Origin: Paraburkholderia terricola
GTDB lineage: Bacteria > Pseudomonadota > Gammaproteobacteria > Burkholderiales > Burkholderiaceae
Reading direction: 5' to 3'
Length of the DNA stretch: 64,000 bases
Assembly (NCBI RefSeq): GCF_900142195.1
Contig: NZ_FRAB01000002.1
Coordinates: 253,170-317,169, forward strand
This document shows, in pieces, positions 20,346-29,473 of this stretch; the stretch's first letter is position 1; each line of letters begins with the position of its first letter. Under the pieces are notes generated by a model. It ran no database searches. It saw only the letters and a program-made list of their open reading frames with translations, and was not told the DNA's origin. The position numbers and the translations under genes were made by a program.

Positions 20346-20379
20346 GATCGGGGTTAGCGCTTGAGCGCTGGCTCCGATC
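20346..20379 (+). promoter_or_regulatory. Strong hairpin before hldD
   Basis: A 15-bp stem (20346-20360 with 20365-20379, three G-U pairs) carries a TTGA loop. No T-run follows, so it is not a classical terminator. It sits 30 nt before the hldD ATG and could affect stability or translation of hldD. Confidence 0.55.
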
Positions 20380-20409
20380 CCATGCAAAGCTCATTACCGC
20401 AGGCTCATC

Positions 20410-21402
20410 ATGACTCTCATCGTCACCGGCGCAGCCGGCTTTATCGGCAGCAATCTCGTGAAGGCGCTCAACGAGCGCGGCGAGCAACGCATCATCGCGG
20501 TCGACAATCTCACACGCGCCGACAAGTTCAAGAACCTCGTCGATTGCGAGATCGAGGATTACGTCGACAAGACCGAATTCGTCGAACGCTTCAAGCGGGG
20601 CGACTTCGGCAAGGTGCGCGCGATTTTCCACGAAGGCGCCTGCTCGGACACGATGGAAACCGACGGCCGCTACATGATGGACAACAATTTCCGCTACAGC
20701 CGCGACGTGCTCGATGTCTGCCTCGCGCAGAACATCCAGTTTCTGTACGCGTCGTCGGCGGCCACGTATGGCGGGTCGAGCCGCTTCGTCGAGGAGCGCG
20801 AGGTCGAGCAGCCGCTGAACGTATACGGCTATTCGAAATTCCTGTTCGACCAGGTGATTCGCCGCGTGCTGCCCAGCGCGAAAAGCCAGATCGCCGGCTT
20901 CCGCTATTTCAACGTATACGGCCCGCGCGAAACGCATAAGGCGCGCATGGCGTCGGTGGCGTTTCACAACTTCAACCAGTTCCGCGCCGAGGGCAAGGTG
21001 AAGCTGTTCGGCGAATACAACGGCTATGCCGCGGGCGAACAGACGCGCGACTTCGTCTCTGTTGAAGACGTGGTGAAGGTCAACCTGTTCTTCTTCGACA
21101 ACCCTGACAAGTCGGGCATCTTCAATCTGGGCAGCGGTCGCGCGCAGCCCTTCAACGACATCGCCACGACGGTCGTCAACACGCTGCGCTCGCTGAACAA
21201 CGAGCCGCCGTTGTCGCTCGCCGATCAGGTGCAGCGCGGGTTGATCGAATACATTCCGTTCCCCGATGCATTGCGCGGCAAATACCAGTGCTTCACGCAA
21301 GCCGATCAGTCGAAGCTGCGCGCGGCCGGTTACGACGCGCCGTTCCTGAGCGTTCAGGAAGGTGTCGATCGCTACGTACGTTGGCTATTCGGCCAGGTGT
21401 AA
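20410..21402 (+). CDS. hldD: ADP-L-glycero-D-manno-heptose-6-epimerase
   Basis: The 330-aa short-chain dehydrogenase/epimerase makes the L-glycero form of ADP-heptose, the donor for the LPS inner core. The NADP-binding motif GAAGFIGS is at 7-14. The Tyr-x3-Lys pair Tyr139/Lys143 sits in VYGYSKFLF. It follows hldA with 145 nt between. Together ugd, hldA and hldD supply LPS sugar precursors. Confidence 0.96.
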   Translation: MTLIVTGAAGFIGSNLVKALNERGEQRIIAVDNLTRADKFKNLVDCEIEDYVDKTEFVERFKRGDFGKVRAIFHEGACSDTMETDGRYMMDNNFRYSRDVLDVCLAQNIQFLYASSAATYGGSSRFVEEREVEQPLNVYGYSKFLFDQVIRRVLPSAKSQIAGFRYFNVYGPRETHKARMASVAFHNFNQFRAEGKVKLFGEYNGYAAGEQTRDFVSVEDVVKVNLFFFDNPDKSGIFNLGSGRAQPFNDIATTVVNTLRSLNNEPPLSLADQVQRGLIEYIPFPDALRGKYQCFTQADQSKLRAAGYDAPFLSVQEGVDRYVRWLFGQV

Positions 21403-21434
21403 ATTTTTCGGGTACCTCTTTACACTGGAATCTC

Positions 21435-21459
21435 CCGGTTGGTGATGGTCGCCAACCGG
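21435..21459 (+). promoter_or_regulatory. Inverted repeat before the ComEA-like gene
   Basis: CCGGTTGG and CCAACCGG form an 8-bp perfect dyad around a 9-nt spacer, ending 20 nt before the ATG and just ahead of the Shine-Dalgarno. It could be an operator or a 5'-leader hairpin. Confidence 0.4.
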
Positions 21460-21479
21460 TTGTACGAGGGAGGTTCCAT

Positions 21480-21872
21480 ATGTTTCGAAAAATTCTGGTT
21501 ACCGCGGCCATGCTGGCCGCTTTCGGCCACGCGTATGCGGCGGTCGACGTCAATACGGCTAACGAGGACGCGCTGCGCGGCGTCAAGGGTATCGGTCCCG
21601 CCAAAGCGAAAGCCATTCTCGACGAGCGTACAGCGCATGGTCCGTTCAAGGACCCGGCCGATCTCGGCAAGCGCGTCAAGGGCATGGGCGGGCATACCGT
21701 CGAGCGCCTGCAGGCGGAGGGTCTCGCTGTCGGTCCGGCTGGCGCGGCTGCTGGCACGCAGGCTGCGGCGTCTGCACAGGCCAGGGAGCCGGCCGTTTCG
21801 ACGAATGCGGCTAATGCGGCGAACGCGGGCAACGCCCAAAAGAGCAACGCCGCGGTGGCGGTGAAGAAGTAG
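21480..21872 (+). CDS. ComEA-family helix-hairpin-helix DNA-binding protein
   Basis: The 130-aa protein has a signal peptide (MFRKILVTAAMLAAFGHAYA, cleavage before AVDVN). The helix-hairpin-helix segment VNTANEDALRGVKGIGPAKA occupies about residues 23-80. An Ala/Asn-rich low-complexity tail makes up the last 45 residues. Such proteins bind double-stranded DNA in the periplasm and can take part in DNA uptake. Whether this one does is not shown, since no other competence gene is nearby. The start is fixed by GGAGG 6 nt upstream, although the open frame extends further. Confidence 0.85.
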   Translation: MFRKILVTAAMLAAFGHAYAAVDVNTANEDALRGVKGIGPAKAKAILDERTAHGPFKDPADLGKRVKGMGGHTVERLQAEGLAVGPAGAAAGTQAAASAQAREPAVSTNAANAANAGNAQKSNAAVAVKK

Positions 21873-21880
21873 CCTGAGGC

Positions 21881-21918
21881 GGGCCGTGCGCGGGCATGGT
21901 CACCCGCGCACGCGGCCC
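21881..21918 (+). promoter_or_regulatory. GC-rich hairpin after the ComEA-like gene
   Basis: A 14-bp stem (21881-21894 with 21903-21918, 2-nt bulge) begins 8 nt after the stop codon. No T-run follows. It may protect the 3' end of the mRNA. Confidence 0.5.
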
Positions 21919-21988
21919 GTCACTGTCGTTCCCTTCATGGTTGGAGTTGGCAAGAGCACTCCTTCAGCTGTCATGCAGATGACTGGCT

Positions 21989-22015
21989 CCCGCGGTTCTC
22001 GGCCGCGGGCTTTTT
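21989..22015 (+). terminator. Terminator before cysM
   Basis: A 7-bp perfect stem CCCGCGG/CCGCGGG with a 7-nt loop is followed by CTTTTT. Confidence 0.8.
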
Positions 22016-22210
22016 GCGTGGATCGAGCGGCGGCTTTCCATGGTTTTTTCGGTTCGACGCGGGGCGTCATGCTCGCTTGCCCCGAGCTTCGCGCGCGCTC
22101 GCCGGTGAACGCCTGCATCCATGCGGTCAGAAGGGCCGCGCGGCAGCGGCGGGCACGGTAGTTTAGAATCGATGAATCAAGACTCCGCGCATCGACAGTT
22201 CAAAATCCAT

Positions 22211-23113
22211 ATGGCTTACAAAACGATTGAAGACACGATCGGCAATACGCCGCTCGTGCAACTCGTCCGGCTTCCCGACGACGAGATCCGCAGCCGCAAC
22301 AACGTGGTCCTTGCGAAGCTCGAGGGCAATAACCCCGCGGGTTCGGTGAAAGACCGTCCGGCGCTGTCGATGATCAAGAAAGCGGAAGCGCGTGGCCGCA
22401 TCAAGCCGGGCGATACGCTGATCGAAGCGACCAGCGGCAACACCGGCATCGCGCTCGCGATGGCGGCTGCGGTCCGCGGCTACAAGATGGTGTTGATCAT
22501 GCCGGAGGACTTGTCGGTGGAGCGCCGTCAAAGCATGGCCGCGTACGGTGCGCAGATCGTCTTGACGCCGGTCACCGGCGGCATGGAATACGCGCGCGAC
22601 CTGGCCGAGCAGATGCAGCGCGAAGGCAAGGGCATCATCCTCGACCAGTTCGCGAATCCGGACAATCCGGCCTCGCACATCGAAGGCACCGGCCCGGAAA
22701 TCTGGCGCGATACGGAAGGGCGCATCACGCATTTCGTATCGTCGATGGGCACGACCGGCACGATCATGGGCGTGTCGACTTACCTGAAAGAACAGAACCA
22801 GGCGATCGAGATCATCGGCGCGCAGCCGGAAGAAGGTTCGCGCATCCCGGGCATCCGCAAATGGCCGGAAGCGTATCTGCCGAAGATTTTCGACCGCAGC
22901 CGCGTGGATCGTGTCGAGAACGTGAGCCAGGCCGCCGCCGAAGCGATGGCGCGGCGCATGGCGTCGGTCGAAGGCATCTTCGCCGGCATCTCGTCGGGCG
23001 GCGCGTGTGAAGTGGCATTGCGCATCGCGCGTCAGGTCGAGAACGCGACAATCGTATTCATCGTTTGCGATCGCGGCGATCGGTATCTGTCGACCGGGGT
23101 GTTTCCGGCGTAA
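22211..23113 (+). CDS. cysM: Cysteine synthase B
   Basis: The 300-aa PLP enzyme makes cysteine from O-acetylserine and sulfide or thiosulfate. PLP lysine is Lys47 in NPAGSVKDRP. GNTPLVQL and the TSGNTGIA phosphate-binding loop are present. The segment VSSMGTTGTIMG is CysM-like. The open frame extends to 22121, but an earlier ATG at 22172 lies within 3 nt of the probable -10 TAGAAT, so the ATG at 22211 (MAYKTIEDTIGNTP) is preferred and gives the family length. Confidence 0.93.
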   Translation: MAYKTIEDTIGNTPLVQLVRLPDDEIRSRNNVVLAKLEGNNPAGSVKDRPALSMIKKAEARGRIKPGDTLIEATSGNTGIALAMAAAVRGYKMVLIMPEDLSVERRQSMAAYGAQIVLTPVTGGMEYARDLAEQMQREGKGIILDQFANPDNPASHIEGTGPEIWRDTEGRITHFVSSMGTTGTIMGVSTYLKEQNQAIEIIGAQPEEGSRIPGIRKWPEAYLPKIFDRSRVDRVENVSQAAAEAMARRMASVEGIFAGISSGGACEVALRIARQVENATIVFIVCDRGDRYLSTGVFPA

Positions 23114-23200
23114 GCGGAGTTGGTTGCGGATTCGTTTGCGCGCGCAAGCACGCCCACATTCCCGCATGCACGTCTGCATGGGTCACACGAGCTCAACAAA

Positions 23201-23231
23201 AAAGCGCCGGCAAAACCGGCGCTTTTTTTCA
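23201..23231 (+). terminator. Bidirectional terminator between cysM and mltB
   Basis: A 10-bp perfect stem (23201-23210 with 23216-23225) carries a 5-nt loop and is flanked by A-tract and T-tract. It serves cysM on the plus strand and mltB on the minus strand. Confidence 0.93.
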
Positions 23232-23259
23232 CAAGCCCGCGGGAATCAACGCCCGCGGC

Positions 23260-24504
23260 TTATTGCGAAGCCGCACCGGGCACGGCAGCATTGCCATTGC
23301 CATTGCCATTGCCATTGCCATTCACCGCATCGCTCGAGGCCATCTGCGCCTTGACCCGTTCGCCCAACTGATACACCGCGAGGGCGTAAAAGAAGCTGCG
23401 GTTGTAGCGCGTCAGCACATAGAAATTCTTCAGGCCCAGCATGTACTCGGTGCCACGTCCAGGCGACGGCAGATCCACGATCGTTACCGGCGTGCCGGCT
23501 TCCGAGGCGACATTCACTTGCGGTTCGTTCAGCAGCAGCCCGGCGCGCAGCAATTGGTCGAGCGGCCAGTGCGGCTCGGGCTGGCCGTCGGCGGCGGCCT
23601 GCGCAACGCCCAGGCTGCCGGCGTCGGTGCCGATCTTCCACACCACCGGCCGGCCGTTTTCCCAGCCGTGTTGCCGCAGGTAATTCGCCACGCTGCCGAT
23701 CGCATCCGCCTCGCTCGTGCGCAGGTCGATGCGCTTGTTGCCGTCATAGTTCACCGCGTATTGCACGATGCTGCTCGGCAGGAATTGCGGAATACCGATC
23801 GCACCCGTGTAGGAACCGAGTACCGTGTTGGGATCGATCTGCGCATCGTGCGTCCACACCAGGTAATCTTCGAGATTCTTGCGGAAGGTCGCCTGACGGT
23901 CAGCGCGGTTGGCGGTGTCGGGGTAGTCGAAGGTCAGCGTGGTGAGCGCATCGAGCACGCGGAAGTTGCCCATGAAACGCCCGTAAATCGTCTCCACGCC
24001 GATGATGCCGACGATCACTTCCGGCGGCACGCCGAACTCTTCGTAGGCGCGTTGCAGCGTTGCCTGATTGGCGCGCCAGAAGCGCACGCCCGCGTTGATC
24101 CGAACCTGGTCGAGAAAGCGCGACTGATACGCGCGCCAGTTCTTGACCGAGGGCGTGGGCGACGGCGTCACGAGCTTGACGGCGGTCGCCGAATAACTCA
24201 CGCCGGCAAAGAGCGCGTGCAGCGCGGCTTCGTCGAAGTCGTAGCGCGCGACCATGTCGTTGATGAACGCGTCGACATTGGGATTGTTCGCGTAGCGCTG
24301 CGGGATGATTTCTTCTTCGAAGGTTTGCCCTTGCTGCACCGCGGGTTGCGGTTGGCTTTGCACCAGCAGCGGTGGTTTTTTGCCGGCGCTCTGCGCTATC
24401 GCCGGACTGGTTGCCATGAACATGCACGATGCGACGGAGAGTGCGGCGGCGAGAGTCTTGATGCGTAGCCGGTTTCGTGCGGACAGGGCAAGCTTGACGG
24501 TCAT
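23260..24504 (-). CDS. mltB: Membrane-bound lytic murein transglycosylase B
   Basis: The 414-aa enzyme cleaves the MurNAc-GlcNAc bond of peptidoglycan to a 1,6-anhydro product. Catalytic Glu171 lies in GVETIYGRFMG. GAIGIPQFLPSS and the C-terminal SLT_2 fold follow. The N-terminal signal segment offers two cleavage options: VASC27 is a lipobox, as in E. coli MltB, while AIA-QS at 35-38 would suit signal peptidase I. The protein ends in an Asn-Gly dipeptide repeat. The open frame runs on upstream to 25674, but that is antisense to the next gene. The ATG at 24504 sits just ahead of the signal sequence. Confidence 0.93.
   Translation of the reverse strand: MTVKLALSARNRLRIKTLAAALSVASCMFMATSPAIAQSAGKKPPLLVQSQPQPAVQQGQTFEEEIIPQRYANNPNVDAFINDMVARYDFDEAALHALFAGVSYSATAVKLVTPSPTPSVKNWRAYQSRFLDQVRINAGVRFWRANQATLQRAYEEFGVPPEVIVGIIGVETIYGRFMGNFRVLDALTTLTFDYPDTANRADRQATFRKNLEDYLVWTHDAQIDPNTVLGSYTGAIGIPQFLPSSIVQYAVNYDGNKRIDLRTSEADAIGSVANYLRQHGWENGRPVVWKIGTDAGSLGVAQAAADGQPEPHWPLDQLLRAGLLLNEPQVNVASEAGTPVTIVDLPSPGRGTEYMLGLKNFYVLTRYNRSFFYALAVYQLGERVKAQMASSDAVNGNGNGNGNGNAAVPGAASQ
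23291..23322. repeat. Hexamer repeat coding (Asn-Gly)n in mltB
   Basis: Five copies of TTGCCA plus a partial copy encode the Asn-Gly run near the MltB C-terminus. The unit is six bases, so copy-number change would not shift the frame. Confidence 0.9.
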
Positions 24505-24714
24505 AGTGAGCTGAGGGCGCAGTGCGAAAGAGACAGGAAAACAGACAGGGAAAACGGTTCGGGGCAGTATACCCGACGCCTTCCGCAAAACTGTGCCGGA
24601 CACGTCACACCCGCCTCGTGTGGTAAGTTGATAAATGTTGGCGCGCCGAGGGCGCGCGCCCTCTACGGAGACACGCCGCGCGCGCCTCGAGGCGCCGCGC
24701 CGCGCAAGAGGATC

Positions 24715-25638
24715 ATGGCAACAGGCTTCTATTCCCACGCCGACTGTCTGCTGCACGATATGGGGCAATGGCATCCCGAATGCCCGGCGCGCCTGCAGGC
24801 AATCGAAGACCAATTGATCGCGAGCCGCATCGACTCGCTGATCGAGCGCGAGTCGCCGCCGCTCGCCGAGGAAGCCGCGCTCCTGCGCGTGCATACGCAG
24901 GCGCACATCGACTACATCCGCAACTGTTCGCCCGCCGAAGGCCTCGCCGAGATCGACCCCGATACGTCGATGAATCCGCATACCCTGCGAGCCGCGTTGC
25001 GCGCGGCGGGCGCCGCGGTGGCCGCGACCGATGCCGTGATCGAAGGCCGTTTCGACAACGCCTTCTGCAGCGTGCGCCCGCCCGGCCACCATGCGGAACC
25101 GGCGCGCGCGATGGGCTTCTGCTTCTTCAACAACGTGGCGATCGCCGCGCGTCATGCGCTCGAAGTGCACGGCTTGCAGCGGGTGGCGATCATCGACTTC
25201 GACGTTCATCACGGCAACGGCACGGAAGCGGCCTTCTCCGGCGATTCGCGCGTGCTGATGTGCAGCATCTTCCAGCATCCGTTCTATCCGTACACCGGCG
25301 CCGAGAACCAGGCGCCCAACATGTGCAACGTGCCGATGCCGGCGCGCTCGAAAGGCATGGCCGTGCGCGAGGCGGTCGACCTGCTGTGGCTGCCGCGTCT
25401 CCATGACTTCAAGCCCGAGATGGTCTTCATCTCCGCCGGTTTCGACGCGCATCGCGAGGACGATCTCGGCAACATGGGCCTCGTCGAGGACGACTACGCG
25501 TGGATCACCGACCAGGTGCGCGAAATCGCCAAACGCTATGCGCGTGGCCGGATCGTCAGTTGTCTCGAAGGCGGCTATAACCTGTCGGCGCTCGGGCGCA
25601 GCGTGGTCGCGCACGTGCGGGCGTTGGCCGGAATCTGA
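24715..25638 (+). CDS. Histone deacetylase-like amidohydrolase
   Basis: The 307-aa class II-type deacetylase fold enzyme has PPGHHAEPARAMGFCFFNN with the catalytic His pair. DFDVHHGNG gives the zinc ligands Asp and His, and ISAGFDAHREDD supplies the third zinc ligand. Bacterial members act on acetylated polyamines or other small acetyl-amides, and the substrate here is unknown. The start at 24715 is set by AAGAGG just upstream; the open frame begins at 24628 without a site. The enoyl-CoA hydratase-like gene follows after 54 nt and may be co-transcribed. Confidence 0.9.
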   Translation: MATGFYSHADCLLHDMGQWHPECPARLQAIEDQLIASRIDSLIERESPPLAEEAALLRVHTQAHIDYIRNCSPAEGLAEIDPDTSMNPHTLRAALRAAGAAVAATDAVIEGRFDNAFCSVRPPGHHAEPARAMGFCFFNNVAIAARHALEVHGLQRVAIIDFDVHHGNGTEAAFSGDSRVLMCSIFQHPFYPYTGAENQAPNMCNVPMPARSKGMAVREAVDLLWLPRLHDFKPEMVFISAGFDAHREDDLGNMGLVEDDYAWITDQVREIAKRYARGRIVSCLEGGYNLSALGRSVVAHVRALAGI

Positions 25639-25692
25639 CGCGCGGCGGCGCGCGAACCGCGCAAGCCGCATCAACGTAATGAGGAGCGAGCC

Positions 25693-26493
25693 ATGAACGC
25701 CGAGATCCGCAGCGCGTCACTGGTGGAGATCGAACGCGACGCATACAGTGTGGCGGGCGTCGTGCGCCTGACGATGAACCGGCCCGATGCCTTCAACGCG
25801 CTCTCCGAAGCCTTGCTCGACGACCTGCAACAAGCATTGACCGACATCGCGCGGACGGACGCGCGCGTGGTCGTGATCGCCGGCGCGGGCCGCGCGTTCT
25901 GCGCGGGACACGATCTGAAGGAAATGCGCGCGGCGCCGTCGCTGGCTTATTACCAGGCGCTGTTCGCGCGCTGCACGAAGCTGATGCTGACGATCCAGCG
26001 CTTGCCGCAACCGGTGATCGCGCGTGTGCACGGCATCGCCACGGCGGCCGGTTGTCAACTGGTCGCGATGTGCGATCTGGCGGTCGCCGCCGAGACAGCG
26101 CGTTTTGCCGTGTCGGGCGTCAATCTGGGGCTGTTCTGCGCGACGCCTTCGGTGCCGCTGTCGCGCAATCTGTCACGCAAGGCGGCGCTCGAAATGCTGC
26201 TCACCGGCGATTTCATCGACGCGGCGCAAGCGCAGCAGCAAGGGCTCGTCAACCGCGTGGTCCCGGCAGACGCGCTCGACGCCGAAGTCGCGCGGCTCGC
26301 CACCCGCATCTGCGCGAAACCGGTGGAAGCGGTGAGCGCCGGCAAGGGCCTGTTCTACCGGCAACTGGAAATGGGCGTTGAAGCGGCTTACCAGCTCGCC
26401 GGCCAGACGATGGCCTGCAACATGATGGATGAATCGGCGCTCGAAGGCGTGCAGGCATTCATCGACAAACGCCCGCCCGACTGGAAGCGTTGA
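25693..26493 (+). CDS. Enoyl-CoA hydratase-related (ECHDC3-like) protein
   Basis: The 266-aa crotonase-fold protein keeps the CoA-binding/oxyanion segment AGAGRAFCAGHDLKEM. The two glutamates that catalyse hydration in classical enoyl-CoA hydratase are replaced by Gln122 (AGCQLVAM) and Gly142 (by alignment). The segment GVNLGLFCATPSVPL and the C-terminal part resemble ECHDC3-type proteins. It is therefore unlikely to be a normal hydratase. Its role is unknown, and it might bind or hydrolyse an acyl-CoA. AGGAG lies before the ATG. Confidence 0.85.
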   Translation: MNAEIRSASLVEIERDAYSVAGVVRLTMNRPDAFNALSEALLDDLQQALTDIARTDARVVVIAGAGRAFCAGHDLKEMRAAPSLAYYQALFARCTKLMLTIQRLPQPVIARVHGIATAAGCQLVAMCDLAVAAETARFAVSGVNLGLFCATPSVPLSRNLSRKAALEMLLTGDFIDAAQAQQQGLVNRVVPADALDAEVARLATRICAKPVEAVSAGKGLFYRQLEMGVEAAYQLAGQTMACNMMDESALEGVQAFIDKRPPDWKR

Positions 26494-26583
26494 ACGGCGT
26501 GAGCAAGGTATCCGCCGACCTCCGGCGCGGCGGCGTTCAACGCGTTTCGCATCGCAGCCTGTGCTGCGAAAACCATCACATGC

Positions 26584-27495
26584 TCAGGACTTCGCAACCC
26601 GCGCTTCGATCCATTCGATCAATTGCCCGATCACCCGATCGCGATCCATATCGTTCATCGTCTCGTGATAACTGCCTTCGTGCAGCGTGAGCGTCTTGTC
26701 CGGCGAGCCCGCGTGCTGGCCGAATGCGCGGCTGCCTTCGGGTTCGGTGAGCTTGTCCGCCGTGCCGTGATAGACCAATAACGGCACGCGCAGGCTCGCG
26801 CGGCCGCGTTCGATTCGCGCCATCGCCAGCAGCAGTTCGGCGCCGGTGCGCGCCGGAATCGAGCCGTGATGAACGAGCGGATCGTTGCGATTGGCGTTCA
26901 CCACCGGCTGAAGGCGCGAGAGCAAGGCGGCGTCGATTTTCATCGCCGGGAAACCCGGCCATACGCGGCTGATCCACTGGCTCAAGCCGAGCATCCAACG
27001 CGGAACGTCGTGCCCTGGCGCGAGCGCGGGGCTCGACAAAATCAGTCCGCTCAAGCGACGCCCGCTCGCGTCCAGCCGCTCGATCGCGTAGAGCGCCGCG
27101 ATTGCGCCGCCCATGCTATGGCCCATCAGAAAGAGCGGTGCGCAACTCGTGGCAGCCGCATCGAGCAAAGCCTGGGCGTCGAGCAGATAGTCGTCGAAGC
27201 GGCGGATTCGCGCGCGCTTGCCCGGCGCCAGCCCATGTCCGCGCAAATCGACGGCGACCAGTTCGATGCCGGCCGGGCTTAGCCGATCCGCGAGCGCCGC
27301 GTAACGCCCGGCGTGTTCCGCGAGCCCGTGCAGCAGCGCGACCGTGGCGCGCAGGGGCGCGGTGGCCGGCCAGCGATACAACGGCAGGTCGACGCCGTCG
27401 CTTGTCGTAACCGTCGAGCGCAGCGCGGCGCCGCCTTTGCGGGCGCCCGCGGCGGGCCTTGCATTACCGGTGGGGATTGTCTCCATGGCTGCCAT
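26584..27495 (-). CDS. Alpha/beta hydrolase, monoacylglycerol lipase-like
   Basis: The approximately 303-aa hydrolase (serine aminopeptidase S33 / lysophospholipase type) has LLHGLAEHAGRYA at the oxyanion strand, VDLRGHG, and nucleophile motif GHSMGG. LLVYHGTADKLTEPEGS supplies the acid, and the His lies in the GSYHE segment near the C-terminus. These features match monoacylglycerol lipases. The start is uncertain: ATG at 27495, ATG at 27486 or an upstream codon at 27537 are possible, and none has a strong ribosome-binding site. It converges with the ECHDC3-like gene. Confidence 0.85.
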   Translation of the reverse strand: MAAMETIPTGNARPAAGARKGGAALRSTVTTSDGVDLPLYRWPATAPLRATVALLHGLAEHAGRYAALADRLSPAGIELVAVDLRGHGLAPGKRARIRRFDDYLLDAQALLDAAATSCAPLFLMGHSMGGAIAALYAIERLDASGRRLSGLILSSPALAPGHDVPRWMLGLSQWISRVWPGFPAMKIDAALLSRLQPVVNANRNDPLVHHGSIPARTGAELLLAMARIERGRASLRVPLLVYHGTADKLTEPEGSRAFGQHAGSPDKTLTLHEGSYHETMNDMDRDRVIGQLIEWIEARVAKS

Positions 27496-27742
27496 GTCGT
27501 GTCCGAGGTGTGTCCTGCATTGACTCCGTCCGATCATAGCCGCAGCGAATCCGCGCGCGCGATCGTTGCTTATCCGGGGTAGCGCTTTAATGCCGTCTGG
27601 TTATGAAAAGATCGTAATTGATTATTAAAGGGGATGTCGGGGCTGCGGTAGAATTGCCGGCTCAAATCCTAATAAAAGCAACGGCGGCCGCTTGCCGGGA
27701 GCATTCAACGCTCGCCGACAAACTCCGCCGTTTCGTTTTTCC

Positions 27743-28777
27743 ATGATCGAAATACGCAATATCTCCCAGCGGTTCGCCGGACCCCGGGGCTGGGTCGAAG
27801 CGCTGCACAACGTCAATCTGTCGATTCCGCCGGGCGAGGTGTTCGGCATCATCGGGCGCAGCGGTGCGGGCAAAAGTACGCTCGTGCGCACCATCAATCT
27901 GCTGACACGGCCCACCGAAGGCAACATCGTCGTCAACGGCCGCGATCTCACCACGCTGCCCGCCGCGCAATTGCGCGAGGCGCGCCGCGAAATCGGCATG
28001 ATCTTCCAGCACTTCAACCTGCTGTCGTCGCGCACGGTGTACGAGAACGTGGCGCTGCCGCTCGAACTCGCCGGCCTGAAGCGCGACGAGATCGAGGCGA
28101 ACGTGGTGCCGCTGCTCGACCTGGTGGGCCTGTCGGCGCAGAAGGATCGGTATCCGGCGCAGATCAGCGGCGGGCAGAAGCAACGCGTCGGCATTGCGCG
28201 CGCGCTGGCGAGCAAGCCGAAAGTGCTGCTCTCCGACGAAGCGACCTCCGCGCTCGATCCGGAAACCACACGCTCGATTCTCGATCTGCTCAAGCGCATC
28301 AATCGCGAACTGAACCTGACGATCGTACTGATCACCCACCAGATGGACGTGATCAAGCAGGTCTGCGACCGCGTCGCGGTGCTGGACGCGGGCCGCGTGG
28401 TCGAGCAGGGCAAGGTGATCGACGTGTTCCTTCAGCCGCATCATGACGTCACGCGCGCGCTGATCGGCGACGTGATCGCGCAGGAATTGCCGCCCGCCAT
28501 GAAGGCGCGCGTGGCCGAGCGCTTGAAGACGGGCAGCGGTCATCTGCTGCGTCTCGCGTTCACCGGCTCGGGCGTCGATCAGCCGATACTGTCCGAGACG
28601 ATTCGCCGTTACGAGCTCGACTTCAACATCCTGCACGGCCAGATCGACGAGATCCAGGGGCAGGCGTTCGGCTCGCTCGCGGTGCTCGCGGGCGGCCAAC
28701 CGGAGAAGGTGGCGCAGGCGCTGACGTATCTGCGTGAACAGGGTGTGGTGGTGGAGGAGCTCTCGTATGTTGAGTGA
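27743..28777 (+). CDS. metN: Methionine ABC transporter ATP-binding protein
   Basis: The 344-aa ATPase has Walker [10 protein letters not shown] (38-46), the signature [15 protein letters not shown] and Walker [17 protein letters not shown]-terminal NIL domain (about 265-340) binds methionine and inhibits the transporter when the cell is full. With MetI and MetQ it forms the high-affinity importer for L- and D-methionine. The start at 27743 fits the family N-terminus. The stop overlaps metI by 11 nt. A TAGAAT hexamer at 27649-27654 is a possible -10. Confidence 0.96.
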   Translation: MIEIRNISQRFAGPRGWVEALHNVNLSIPPGEVFGIIGRSGAGKSTLVRTINLLTRPTEGNIVVNGRDLTTLPAAQLREARREIGMIFQHFNLLSSRTVYENVALPLELAGLKRDEIEANVVPLLDLVGLSAQKDRYPAQISGGQKQRVGIARALASKPKVLLSDEATSALDPETTRSILDLLKRINRELNLTIVLITHQMDVIKQVCDRVAVLDAGRVVEQGKVIDVFLQPHHDVTRALIGDVIAQELPPAMKARVAERLKTGSGHLLRLAFTGSGVDQPILSETIRRYELDFNILHGQIDEIQGQAFGSLAVLAGGQPEKVAQALTYLREQGVVVEELSYVE

Positions 28778-29420
28778 AATGCTGGATATGTTCGTCCAGT
28801 CGTTCTGGGAAACGCTCGTGATGGTGGGCATTTCCGGACTGGTCGGCGCATTGGTGGGCTTGCCGCTCGGCGTGCTGCTGTATCTGACGGACCGTCAGGG
28901 CGTGTTGCAGAACGTCGCGGTGAATCGCGCGATGGGCGTGGTGGTCAATGCGGTGCGGTCGACGCCGTTCATCATTTTGCTGGTCGCGGTGATTCCGTTT
29001 ACCCGGTTGGTGGTGGGTTCGTCGATCGGCACGGCCGCCGCCGTGGTGCCGTTGACGATCGCGGCCGCACCGTTCATCGCGCGTCTGGTCGAGACCGCGC
29101 TGCGTGAAGTCGACCGTGGCCTGATCGAAGCCGCGCAGGCGATGGGCGCGACCACCAGCCAGATCGTTTTCAAGGTGCTGCTGCCGGAATCGTTGCCGGG
29201 CGTGGTCGCCGGTTTGACGATCACGTTCGTGTCGCTGGTCGGCTATTCGGCGATGGCCGGCGCGATCGGCGGCGGCGGACTCGGCGATCTGGGCATTCGT
29301 TACGGGTATCAGCGTTTTTTGCCGGAGGTCATGCTGACGGTCGTGGTGATTCTGATCGTCTTCGTGCAACTGGTGCAGTCGTTCGGGGATTGGCTCGTGC
29401 GTCGTTTGAGCCATAAATAA
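28767..29420 (+). CDS. metI: Methionine ABC transporter permease
   Basis: The 217-aa inner membrane permease has about five transmembrane helices. The EAA loop ([20 protein letters not shown]) contacts MetN. GGAGGAG precedes the ATG at 28767, which lies inside the end of metN, so translation is probably coupled. The open frame begins at 28734 in metN sequence without a site. Confidence 0.95.
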   Translation: MLSEMLDMFVQSFWETLVMVGISGLVGALVGLPLGVLLYLTDRQGVLQNVAVNRAMGVVVNAVRSTPFIILLVAVIPFTRLVVGSSIGTAAAVVPLTIAAAPFIARLVETALREVDRGLIEAAQAMGATTSQIVFKVLLPESLPGVVAGLTITFVSLVGYSAMAGAIGGGGLGDLGIRYGYQRFLPEVMLTVVVILIVFVQLVQSFGDWLVRRLSHK

Positions 29421-29473
29421 ACAGGGGCCATCGTTGCCCGCTAAACAGAATCGATAGATTCGGAAGGTCCATC

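Larger units (their letters stand above)
21873..22210 (+). other. Spacer between the ComEA-like gene and cysM
   Basis: The 338 nt contain a long hairpin, a terminator and a TAGAAT hexamer (22164-22169) that is the likely -10 of cysM. The ORF at 21886-22161 runs through both hairpins and is probably not a gene. Confidence 0.6.

Noticed and set aside
21886..22161. 91-codon ORF between the ComEA-like gene and cysM
   Set aside because: It passes through a long hairpin and a terminator and has no family signature.
23291..23322. Hexamer repeat as a CRISPR-like array
   Set aside because: The units are contiguous, 6 bp long and coding, without spacers.
24505..25674. Upstream extension of the mltB frame (804 codons in total)
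   Set aside because: It is antisense to the deacetylase-like gene. The signal peptide right after the ATG at 24504 fixes the true start.
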